A DNA stretch of 39,074 nucleotides from an uncultured Pelagibacteraceae bacterium. Its GTDB lineage: Bacteria > Pseudomonadota > Alphaproteobacteria > Pelagibacterales > Pelagibacteraceae. Location: the NCBI GenBank assembly GCA_902596675.1, contig CACJUO010000012.1:1-39074 (forward strand), read 5' to 3'. The notes under the pieces were generated by a model, which saw only the letters and a list, made by a program, of their open reading frames with translations, did not search any database and was not told the origin of the DNA. Each line of letters starts with the position of its first letter. Positions within the stretch are counted from its first letter, which is position 1. The translations under genes and the position numbers were made by a program. Below are positions 18,150 to 25,942 of this stretch, one piece after another.

Positions 18150-19014
18150 GATTAATAGATTTTAGCAGATAATTTGAATCATGAAAAGATGTGAGCATTC
18201 TTTTTTTAGTCGCAACTATATAAGGGTGATATTCAAAATTTTTATATTTCCATATAACAGGTTTATTAAATGCATAACTTCCATAAATAAAAAATCTTTT
18301 TGGACAGTTTTTTTCCTTAAATCGTGTTACCCCATGATAAGAGTTGGGAGTAGATTTAAAGAAAATAATACTTCCTTTTTTTGGGGTAAACTCTTTTACT
18401 TTACTAAGTTCATTAATTTTTGGAAATCTTCTAAATTTTTTTCTTAAATTCTTGTTTGCTTTTCTTTTATAAAGTGTAAGGGAACCTCCATTTTTTTTTG
18501 GTATATCAGTTAAATATATCAAAAAATTATATATTCTATTAATATCATCTCTATGCGGTTTCAATCTATACCCTCCTTTAGATACTGAAAAATCAATATC
18601 TAAATTTAAATTTGGGTTTTTATAATTTTTACCTAGCAGCCTTTCTAATTCTTTAGAATTAACTTTTCTTTTTAATGTATATTTTTTTTTATTAAATATT
18701 TTTGGTTTAAACAAACTTTCCCAGATATTTGACTTAAACTCTGTTTTAAATTTCTTATCGATTTTTTTATAAAATGATTCTGTATTAAAAGTAGTAAAAA
18801 GTTTTTTTGAGATTTTAGAACTTAAGATATATTTGTTGAAATTTTTTGATCCTTTGTTAATCCTACTTCTACCACCCATAATCATGTCATCGAAATTTTT
18901 TGAATTACTTATTTCTTTAATTAAAGAATTACAGACTGTTTTACTGATTATTTTTTCTCCAACAATGACTGGGAAGTTTGATTTAATTTTCTTTAGTTTG
19001 TTAATTTTCAGCAT
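18139..19014 (-). CDS. 2OG-Fe(II) oxygenase, prolyl-4-hydroxylase-like
   Basis: A second, unrelated 2OG oxygenase of 291 residues, very rich in Lys. KPHRDD gives His154 and Asp156, NSYHGVTRF gives His227, and Arg240 in PKRFFIYGSY is placed to bind 2-oxoglutarate. The spacing IYNFLIYLTD then NGGSLTLYKRK is typical of the prolyl-4-hydroxylase-like branch that often acts on proteins or free substrates. The start abuts the PanE-like stop with no gap, and its end overlaps the PhyH gene. The N-terminal 130 residues match nothing I recognise. The oxygenase class is well supported; its substrate is unknown. Confidence 0.72.
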   Translation of the reverse strand: MLKINKLKKIKSNFPVIVGEKIISKTVCNSLIKEISNSKNFDDMIMGGRSRINKGSKNFNKYILSSKISKKLFTTFNTESFYKKIDKKFKTEFKSNIWESLFKPKIFNKKKYTLKRKVNSKELERLLGKNYKNPNLNLDIDFSVSKGGYRLKPHRDDINRIYNFLIYLTDIPKKNGGSLTLYKRKANKNLRKKFRRFPKINELSKVKEFTPKKGSIIFFKSTPNSYHGVTRFKEKNCPKRFFIYGSYAFNKPVIWKYKNFEYHPYIVATKKRMLTSFHDSNYLLKSINHAN

Positions 19015-19959
19015 CTAGCTGTACATACCCTCTTTTACTCTAATCATTTTGTACATTAAATCATTTAATGGTGTGGCTATTCCATGTTTTTTTCCAATTT
19101 TAGATACAGCTCCACTTATGAAATCAATTTCAGTTTTTCTTTTGTAAAGTACATCAAAAGCCATTGAGGACTTGTTTGTTTGTTTTGAGTCAACAATTTT
19201 ATTAAACATAAATAAACATTCATCTTCAGAAACATTAACACCATCTGCTATAGCAACTTCTCTTGTTTCTAAAATAATCTCTTTACCCAAACTTCTAGAT
19301 AAGTCGTTGGCATTATTGTTTATATAAAGATCAGTATGATGTAGATCAAAAATAGCTGATAGTGGGCCTATTGCTGTTAAAGCAAAAAGTTTCATCCATT
19401 TTCTTTTTTTTACATCCTCAGCTGCAATCATTTCTAAGTTATGTGCAGTAAATGTGTCTGCAATTTCAGTTATTCTATCGGTTATTCCACCATCATATTC
19501 TCCAATCCAAGAAGGTAAAGCGGCGTGATTCATAATATGACCAGGGCCTAAGATATTTGATGCTTGTGTTGTTGTTCCCCCAATTACTTTTTCATCGCCA
19601 ACAATACTTTTAATTATAGCTTCATGTCCAATTCCATTTTGAAAAGACATAAAAACTGTTTTATCTCTAATGATGTTTTTAATACTTTTTAAAGCAGGTT
19701 CTAGAGCTGTTGCTTTACACATTACTATAACAGCATCAACTTTTCCAATTGAGGATGGATCTGATGTTGCTGGTACTTTTATAAATCTATCACCACCATG
19801 GCCATCCATTTTTAGACCATTGTTATTAATTTCCTCAACATGCTCTTTCCAAACATCAATGAGCGTTACATTTAGACCTTTTTCTGCTAGCAGACCTCCA
19901 AATAGACAACCCATTGCTCCTGCTCCAAGAACTGCAACTTTTAAATCTTTATTATTCAT
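19015..19959 (-). CDS. Ketopantoate-reductase-family (PanE/ApbA) oxidoreductase
   Basis: A 314-residue NADP-type reductase of the PanE fold. The Rossmann motif LGAGAMGCLFGG begins at residue 11. Lys190 in KRKWMKLF matches the catalytic lysine, and the SSMAFDVLYKRKTEID block keeps the Ser and Glu of PanE. However, the two asparagines that follow the lysine in E. coli PanE (KLAVNCVINPLTA) are Leu and Gly here (KLFALTAIGPLSA), so ketopantoate may not be the substrate. It heads a minus-strand block with two oxygenases and a 2-hydroxyacid dehydrogenase and is divergent, 63 bases away, from the DUF1907 gene. A 2-keto acid reductase in catabolism is likely. Confidence 0.75.
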   Translation of the reverse strand: MNNKDLKVAVLGAGAMGCLFGGLLAEKGLNVTLIDVWKEHVEEINNNGLKMDGHGGDRFIKVPATSDPSSIGKVDAVIVMCKATALEPALKSIKNIIRDKTVFMSFQNGIGHEAIIKSIVGDEKVIGGTTTQASNILGPGHIMNHAALPSWIGEYDGGITDRITEIADTFTAHNLEMIAAEDVKKRKWMKLFALTAIGPLSAIFDLHHTDLYINNNANDLSRSLGKEIILETREVAIADGVNVSEDECLFMFNKIVDSKQTNKSSMAFDVLYKRKTEIDFISGAVSKIGKKHGIATPLNDLMYKMIRVKEGMYS

Positions 19960-20022
19960 TTTTAAAATTGAAATATATTTATGTAAAAAAATTATGCAAT
20001 ATATTATGTAACTAATTAATTT

Positions 20023-20991
20023 ATGGAATTAAAAATAGAAAAAGGAATTTTCAAAAACTTTGAGTTAAAAGAAATATCAAACGCATTAGAAAAAGGTCTG
20101 TCAAATAATTATGAAAGTGTGAAAGCAGAAGTAATTGATTGTCCAAATTTAAGAAATTGGAATTGTCCATCTGAAGGTATGAGTGGTAACCAAAGGATAA
20201 TCGATGTTGGAGGAGAGCCTTACATGCACGATCCTAAATATCTTGGAACTGAATTTGATTATTCAGAAATCTCAAAAATGATCGGATCAGAAAAATCTTA
20301 CGCACTTGGAGCAGGATCTGGAGCAATGTCTTGTCTCGATGGACACTGTGGAGAATTAGTTATAAATGAAAACTTAATAACAAAAGAAAATAAGTCTTTA
20401 ATTGCGAGGGTAGGAAAAGATAAAGAATGTATAGTAGAGGATTATAATGCAAGTAAACATGGTGGGCTTGGTAACATTTATTATTCAGATGGTGTTAAAG
20501 GAAAAGTTATTTATTTAAAGATAAAAAAAAGAACTGGAAAACAAGGTTCATTGCCTCAATCAATTAGAAAAGCACTTTCAGACAATCTTAAAATTGGGCA
20601 TAAAATTCATATTGCTCTTGCTGGTGTATTTAGAGTTTTGAATGGAAAAATAAGATCACACGTACAACCAGATTATAAGGATATAAAACATGAATATTAT
20701 GATCCACAATTGATGAAATGCACAAAAGATTTTCTACAATTTTATGAGCCTGTTGGACCAAAATTACAATGTTATACTGTTTTATGGACTGGTGATCCAA
20801 CGGGTGGAGAATTAAATTTAAGAGAGTCTGGGGAGCATACTCACTTCCACTCATATGAGCATAAAAATGACGCTGGACATTATCATTTTGATGTATCGCC
20901 GGATGAAATTGAATATGAAGGATACTTTAACATTGCACAAGAAGTACATAGAGTGAATAATATCTATAAAGAATTAAAAAATATAAAATGA
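20023..20991 (+). CDS. C11orf54/DUF1907 (PTD012)-family protein, putative zinc hydrolase
   Basis: A 322-residue protein whose whole length resembles human C11orf54 (PTD012, DUF1907). Shared blocks include the VIDCPNL region, IDVGGEPYM (human IAEVGGVPYL), KIKKRTGKQGS (human KAKRRTG), and the C-terminal metal site HTHFHSYEHKNDAGHYHFD at 272-290 followed by EYEGYF. In the human protein three His of this block bind zinc; His272, His274 and His288 are the matching residues. The human enzyme hydrolyses a model ester in vitro and its natural substrate is unknown. The gene overlaps the next by ATGA, so the two products probably act together. The function here is open; a lactonase or isomerase step in sugar breakdown is a guess. 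Confidence 0.8.
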   Translation: MELKIEKGIFKNFELKEISNALEKGLSNNYESVKAEVIDCPNLRNWNCPSEGMSGNQRIIDVGGEPYMHDPKYLGTEFDYSEISKMIGSEKSYALGAGSGAMSCLDGHCGELVINENLITKENKSLIARVGKDKECIVEDYNASKHGGLGNIYYSDGVKGKVIYLKIKKRTGKQGSLPQSIRKALSDNLKIGHKIHIALAGVFRVLNGKIRSHVQPDYKDIKHEYYDPQLMKCTKDFLQFYEPVGPKLQCYTVLWTGDPTGGELNLRESGEHTHFHSYEHKNDAGHYHFDVSPDEIEYEGYFNIAQEVHRVNNIYKELKNIK

Positions 20992-21803
20992 AAAAGATTT
21001 ATACTTGGGCTGCTCAACCTGCCAACAGATCTCTTACAGTTGATGATCTTAAAAAGGCAAAAGGAAAAAAAAAATTTACTCAAGTCACAGCTAATACACT
21101 AGATGAAGCTGAGGCTGCAGAGAAGGCTGGATTTGATATGATAATCTGCAATGCTTTTAATGTAAAACAGGTGAGAGAGGGATCAAAGAAACTATTTTTA
21201 ACTGCTGCACTGGTATTAAATAAGTTTGTCACTTCAGATGATATAATGAGAGGGGCGTTTGAAGCCTTAGAAAATGGAGCTGATGCTGTAATGACTCCTA
21301 GAAGCATGAAAATAGTAGAGATGTTGGCTAATGAAGATGTTCCAGTTATGGGACATCTTGGTTTAGTTCCAAGAAAATCCACATGGATTGGTGGATTAAG
21401 AGCAGTAGGAAAAAATAGTGAGGAGGCACACAATCTTTTTTTAAAATTTAAAAGATTGGAAAATGCGGGAGCTTTTTCTGCTGAATGTGAGGTTATCCCA
21501 GAAAATGTTATGGGAGAAATCTCTAAAAGAACAAATATAGTTACAGTTTCTTTAGGTTCAGGAAAAAAAGCAGATGTAATGTATTTGTTCATGGAAGATA
21601 TATGTGGAGATACTTTAAATCCTCCAAGACATTCAAAAGCTTATGGAAATTTATTAAAATTAAAAAATGAAATAAAAGTTGAGAGAGTTCGAGCTCTCAA
21701 GGCATTTAAAAAAGATTCTATGTCAAATAAATTTCCTGGAAAGAAACAATCTATAAATTTAAATCAAAAGGAGTTTGAACTATTTCTTGAAAAACTAAAT
21801 TAA
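20988..21803 (+). CDS. Divergent PanB-like (PEP mutase/KPHMT superfamily) protein
   Basis: A 271-residue TIM-barrel protein recognised from VPVMGHLGLVPRKS and GGLRAVGKN (PanB: CGHLGLTPQS and GGYKVQG) and from the glutamate in SAECEVIPENV. The residues PanB uses for Mg2+ and ketopantoate are missing: VGDS is replaced by ICNAFN, the LLADLPF Asp by LTAAL, and the VKIEGG lysine region by MTPRS. It is therefore unlikely to make ketopantoate. It is translationally coupled to the DUF1907 gene and sits among sugar-catabolism genes, so a C-C lyase or aldolase-like role is inferred. The stop meets the HpaI-aldolase stop within TTAA at 21800-21803. Confidence 0.7.
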   Translation: MKKIYTWAAQPANRSLTVDDLKKAKGKKKFTQVTANTLDEAEAAEKAGFDMIICNAFNVKQVREGSKKLFLTAALVLNKFVTSDDIMRGAFEALENGADAVMTPRSMKIVEMLANEDVPVMGHLGLVPRKSTWIGGLRAVGKNSEEAHNLFLKFKRLENAGAFSAECEVIPENVMGEISKRTNIVTVSLGSGKKADVMYLFMEDICGDTLNPPRHSKAYGNLLKLKNEIKVERVRALKAFKKDSMSNKFPGKKQSINLNQKEFELFLEKLN

Positions 21804-22591
21804 TAAGTCTCAGACTCTTTTTTGTTTATTGAGCCCTTCATTTTTTCAACAATTGCTTTAGCACCAGCACTCATTGCTCTTTGATCAGCTCCTATAGTCA
21901 CAAAATTAAAACCTTTATCAATCATTTTTTGAGCATACTCAGTTGTTCCATTATGTATTCCTGCAAAGATATTATGTTTTTTAGCATGCTCTAATATTCT
22001 TAATATTTCAGAATATGCTTTTGTGTCCTCTGCTCTGTCAAAACCAGGCTTTTCTCCAATCGCTAAACTTAAGTCAGCTGGACCAATATATATCCCATCC
22101 ACACCGTCAGTAGACATAATCTCATCTAATTTATCTAATGACTCTTTTGTTTCAATCATAGCTAACTTTAAAATTTCATCATTTGCATGATCAGCATAAT
22201 CAGCCCCACCATAAATTAATCCTCTAACTGGACCAAAACTTCTATATCCTCTTGGAGGATACATGCATGCTTGTACAAATCTTTCTGCCTCTTCTTTATT
22301 GCTTACCATAGGACAAATTATTCCATAACAACCAGCGTCTAAAATTTTCATTATTTGTCCTGGTTCATTCCAATTTACTCTTGCAAGAGGCGTTACATCA
22401 GTTGAAGAAATTGTTTGAAGCATTGGAAGTGCGTTTGTGTAATCAACAAGCCCATGTTGCATATCAACAGTAAGAGAATCCCAACCTTGATGTGCCATAA
22501 CTTCTGCAGAGACTGTGCTTGGTATCTGTAACCAGCCGTTAACAACTGGCTTTCCTTCAGCCATCATTTGTTTAACTTTATTTTTTCTCAT
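21800..22591 (-). CDS. HpcH/HpaI-family class II aldolase
   Basis: Metal-dependent aldolase of 263 residues that cleaves 2-keto-3-deoxy acids to pyruvate and an aldehyde. Key residues are all visible: His46 (DMQHGLVD), Arg71 (LARVNW), Glu147 (AMIETKE) and Asp173 (IGPADLSLAIG). Relatives include GarL (5-keto-4-deoxy-D-glucarate), RhmA (2-keto-3-deoxy-L-rhamnonate) and HpaI; the sequence does not separate these for me. With a rhamnonate-dehydratase-like gene at 32411 and an aldehyde dehydrogenase next door, RhmA-type action giving pyruvate and lactaldehyde is attractive. The aldehyde dehydrogenase stop overlaps its ATG by one base. Confidence 0.88.
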   Translation of the reverse strand: MRKNKVKQMMAEGKPVVNGWLQIPSTVSAEVMAHQGWDSLTVDMQHGLVDYTNALPMLQTISSTDVTPLARVNWNEPGQIMKILDAGCYGIICPMVSNKEEAERFVQACMYPPRGYRSFGPVRGLIYGGADYADHANDEILKLAMIETKESLDKLDEIMSTDGVDGIYIGPADLSLAIGEKPGFDRAEDTKAYSEILRILEHAKKHNIFAGIHNGTTEYAQKMIDKGFNFVTIGADQRAMSAGAKAIVEKMKGSINKKESETY

Positions 22592-24033
22592 TAATAATTA
22601 AGACCAAAATGAGTATATTTAATATTTAAATAATCCTTGATAGCCATTGATCCACCTTCTCTACCATAACCTGTCTGTTTGATACCTCCAAAAGGAACTT
22701 CTGCAAACGCAATAGTAGGATGATTTACTGCACATGTTCCAGTTTCCATTTTTTCTGAGACTTTGTGAGCTTTTTCTAAAGAATTTGTATAAATATAGCT
22801 TGCCAAACCTAAGTCATTATCATTAGCTCTTTCAACAACTTCATCTGTATCTTTAAACGTTAGTAGTGGAACTAATGGCCCAAAAGGTTCTTCTTTTGCA
22901 ATTGTAAAGTTATCTTGAACATTGTCAAAAACAGTTGGTTCATAAAAATATCCTTTATTAAAACCTGATGGTCTCTTTCCGCCACATAAAACAGTTGCTC
23001 CTTCTTTTTTTGTTTTCTCGACTAATGCCTCTATCTCATTCAATCTCTTCTCTGTTGTTAATGGACCTAATATTGTGTCGTCATCCATTCCATTTCCAAT
23101 TTTAAGTTTAGAAACTTTTTCAACTAATGTTTTTGCAAACTCATCTTTTTTCTTTTCATGGATATAAAATCTTGCCGGTGATATACAAACTTGACCGTTG
23201 TTTCTAAATTTTGCCGTTATTGCCATATCTGTAACTTTATTTATATCTACATCATCAAAAACTATAAAAGGTGAGTGACCACTTAATTCCATTGTTACTC
23301 TTTGAACTTTCTCAGCGGCTTGCTTTAAAATAAGTTTACCTACTCTAGTCGATCCAGTGATAGAAACTTTTTTAACTATATCAGAAGATATAAGTTGTGA
23401 TGAAATTTGTGCTGGATCACCCGATAATAAATTAACAACACCTGGAGGAACTCCTGCATCATTTATAATATTCATTAGTTCCATTACACTTCCTGGAGTA
23501 ATAACATCTGGCTTACATATTACTGAGCACCCAGCTGCTAAGGCAGTTGAAATTTTTCTAGAAGATAGAACTATTGGAAAATTCCATGGTATTAATCCTG
23601 CAACAACACCAACAGGCTCATATTTTACATACATTCTTGTGTGTTCAAATCTGCTCTCAACTATCTGACCATATATCCTTTTTGTTTCTTCTGAGTTCCA
23701 TTCGAAAATGTCTGCTGCGCCTCCGACTTCTCCTTTAGCTTCAGACAAAGGTTTTCCAACTTCCAATGTAAGCCATTTTGCTAGTACATCAGTTCTCTCT
23801 CTCATAAGATCTGCAATTTTTCTTATAATTTTTGATCTTTGCCAAGGTGGAGTATTTCTCCAAACTTCAAGACCTTTTTCAGCTGACTTGAGTGCTTTAT
23901 TTACATCTTCTTCACCAGCTTTTGATGCTTTGCCTATTACTTCTTCAGTTGCTGGATTTAACACATCGTAAGTTTCATTATTTTGAGATGATTGCCATTT
24001 ACCATCAATGAATTGTCCAAATTTGCTATACAT
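22591..24033 (-). CDS. NAD(P)-dependent aldehyde dehydrogenase
   Basis: A 480-residue aldehyde dehydrogenase. Catalytic Cys283 is in NNGQVCISPARF, the general base Glu249 in TMELSGHSP, Asn151 in IPWNFPI and the cofactor lysine in VICKPD; GSTRVGK lies in the NAD loop. ELSGHSP replaces the common ELGGKSP. The overall type is closest to the succinate-semialdehyde, lactaldehyde and ketoglutarate-semialdehyde group, not to the CoA-acylating MmsA/IolA of inositol breakdown. It is directly upstream of, and co-oriented with, the HpaI-type aldolase, so it probably oxidises the aldehyde that enzyme releases. It is 55 bases from the divergent iolD start. Confidence 0.9.
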   Translation of the reverse strand: MYSKFGQFIDGKWQSSQNNETYDVLNPATEEVIGKASKAGEEDVNKALKSAEKGLEVWRNTPPWQRSKIIRKIADLMRERTDVLAKWLTLEVGKPLSEAKGEVGGAADIFEWNSEETKRIYGQIVESRFEHTRMYVKYEPVGVVAGLIPWNFPIVLSSRKISTALAAGCSVICKPDVITPGSVMELMNIINDAGVPPGVVNLLSGDPAQISSQLISSDIVKKVSITGSTRVGKLILKQAAEKVQRVTMELSGHSPFIVFDDVDINKVTDMAITAKFRNNGQVCISPARFYIHEKKKDEFAKTLVEKVSKLKIGNGMDDDTILGPLTTEKRLNEIEALVEKTKKEGATVLCGGKRPSGFNKGYFYEPTVFDNVQDNFTIAKEEPFGPLVPLLTFKDTDEVVERANDNDLGLASYIYTNSLEKAHKVSEKMETGTCAVNHPTIAFAEVPFGGIKQTGYGREGGSMAIKDYLNIKYTHFGLNY

Positions 24034-24088
24034 AATTTTTATTTTATGGTTTATTAGTTGAATTTTTGAGGAGAATATAACTAGAAAA

Positions 24089-25933
24089 ATGAAAAAAATA
24101 AAGCTTACTTGCGCTCATGCTTTAGTTAAACATCTAATAGCTCAAAAAATCTATATTGACGGTAAAGTAGAGCCTTTATTTCCAGGGGCATTTGGTATTT
24201 TTGGCCATGGTAATGTTGCATGCATAGGTCAAGCATTAGAAGAAAATAAGGATAAACTTCCAACTTATAGAGGTCACCATGAACAAAATATGGCCTTAAC
24301 AGGCATTGCTTTTTCAAGAGCTAAAAGAAGAAAACAAATTTTTATTGCAACAAGTTCGGTTGGACCAGGATCTACAAATCTAGTTACAGCATCAGCAGTA
24401 GCAATGAGTAATAGATTGCCAATTTTATTTTTACCTGGAGATACTTATGCAAATAGAATGCCAGATCCAGTTTTGCAACAGGTTGAACACTTTTCAAATC
24501 CAGGAATGACTGCTAATGACTCATTTAAACCAGTTACAAAATATTTTGATAGAATTACAAGACCAGAGCAAATATTACAGTCACTTCCTCAAGCAATTCA
24601 AACCATGTTAGATCCAGCAGATTGTGGCCCTGCGTGTTTATCTTTATGCCAAGATGTACAAGGAGAAACATTTGAATATCCAGAAGAATTCTTTAAAGAG
24701 AGAGTTCACAATATTAGAAGACCCAAGCCAGATGATTTTCAAATTAAACAAGCTGTTGAAAGAATTAAGAATTCCAAAAACCCAATTATAATTTCAGGTG
24801 GAGGAGTATTTTATTCTGACGCCATGGAAGAGTTAAGTAATTTTGCAGTTAAACATAATATACCAGTAACTCAAACAGTTATGGGATACTCAACAATGAA
24901 AAGAGATCATTCTCATTTTGTAGGACCAATAGGAGGACTTGGAGGGAAGGCTGCAAATAATTTAGCTAAAGAAACTGATTTAGCAATTTGTATTGGTACA
25001 AAATTAGCTGACTTTACAACTGGATCATGGGCGAATTTTGAAAATCCTCAATTTAAACTAGTTTCAATTAATATTGCTAGACACGATGCAAATAAACATT
25101 TAGCAGATGCAGTTATTGGAGATGCAAAAGTATCATTAATAGAATTATCAAATGCACTTGGAGATTGGAGATCATCTGATAATTGGCATAAAAAATCACA
25201 AGATGAGCTTAAGTCTTGGAATGAATATGTAGATAAAGAGAGTGGTCCAACTAATCAAGATTTACCAAGTTATGCTCACGCTGTTGGAGCAATTTATAGG
25301 AATTCAGATCCAACTGATATAGCTGTTACAGCAGCAGGAGGTTTAGTCGGAGAAGTTGTTCAAGTTTGGCGGCCAAAAGAGTTAAATACACATGAGACAG
25401 AGTGGGGATTTAGTTGCATGAGTTATGAAATTTCCGGTGCTCTTGGAATTAAAATGGCAAACCCAGATAAAGATGTTATTGCATTTGTGGGAGATGGTTC
25501 ATATTTATTAAACAATTCTGACATATATTCTTCAGTATTAACGAATAACAAATTAATAATTATCGTGTGTGATAATGGAGGTCATGCTGTTATAAATAGA
25601 CTTCAATTGTTCAAGGGTGGAAAAGAATTTAATTGTTTATTTAATTCATCGAATGTTCAAGATTTTAAAGAAGTTAATTTTGCTCAACATGCTGCAAGTA
25701 TGGGTGCAAAATCAGAACATGTTTCTAGTATTTCAGAATTAGAAGAGGCATTTAAAAGAGCTAAGCAGTCAGATATCACTTATGTCATTTCAATCAAAAC
25801 ACATAGTTATGAATGGCTTGAGGGATCTGCTTATTGGGAAAGTCCTACGCTTGAAATACCAACATCAAAAGAAAATGAAGAAGCATTAAAACTCCATAAA
25901 GAAGGAAAATCAAAACAGAGACAAGGTGTTTAA
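24089..25933 (+). CDS. iolD: 3D-(3,5/4)-trihydroxycyclohexane-1,2-dione hydrolase (IolD)
   Basis: Thiamine-diphosphate enzyme of 614 residues that opens the inositol-derived ring to 5-deoxyglucuronate. Glu65 in RGHHEQNMAL is the ThDP-activating glutamate, and the cofactor/Mg motif runs from GDGSYLLNN (468 onward) to CDNGGHAVINRLQ. The N-terminal KLTCAHALVKHLIAQ and QVEHFSNPGMTANDSF are typical of IolD rather than acetolactate synthase. Length is slightly below B. subtilis IolD (637). It opens a plus-strand run with two dehydrogenases, an ABC importer, a FucU-like protein and a kinase. The ring-opening step is well supported, while the next enzymes (IolB, IolC, IolJ) are not recognisable nearby. 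Confidence 0.92.
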   Translation: MKKIKLTCAHALVKHLIAQKIYIDGKVEPLFPGAFGIFGHGNVACIGQALEENKDKLPTYRGHHEQNMALTGIAFSRAKRRKQIFIATSSVGPGSTNLVTASAVAMSNRLPILFLPGDTYANRMPDPVLQQVEHFSNPGMTANDSFKPVTKYFDRITRPEQILQSLPQAIQTMLDPADCGPACLSLCQDVQGETFEYPEEFFKERVHNIRRPKPDDFQIKQAVERIKNSKNPIIISGGGVFYSDAMEELSNFAVKHNIPVTQTVMGYSTMKRDHSHFVGPIGGLGGKAANNLAKETDLAICIGTKLADFTTGSWANFENPQFKLVSINIARHDANKHLADAVIGDAKVSLIELSNALGDWRSSDNWHKKSQDELKSWNEYVDKESGPTNQDLPSYAHAVGAIYRNSDPTDIAVTAAGGLVGEVVQVWRPKELNTHETEWGFSCMSYEISGALGIKMANPDKDVIAFVGDGSYLLNNSDIYSSVLTNNKLIIIVCDNGGHAVINRLQLFKGGKEFNCLFNSSNVQDFKEVNFAQHAASMGAKSEHVSSISELEEAFKRAKQSDITYVISIKTHSYEWLEGSAYWESPTLEIPTSKENEEALKLHKEGKSKQRQGV

Positions 25934-25942
25934 AAACTTTTT

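Noticed and set aside
21080..21592. 170-codon open frame antisense to the PanB-like gene
   Set aside because: It is the mirror of a recognised protein, has no domain of its own, and its composition is what the opposite strand would force.
19015..21803. PanE and PanB as a pantothenate biosynthesis locus
   Set aside because: Both proteins lack key active-site residues, are on opposite strands, and sit among catabolic genes; panC is absent.
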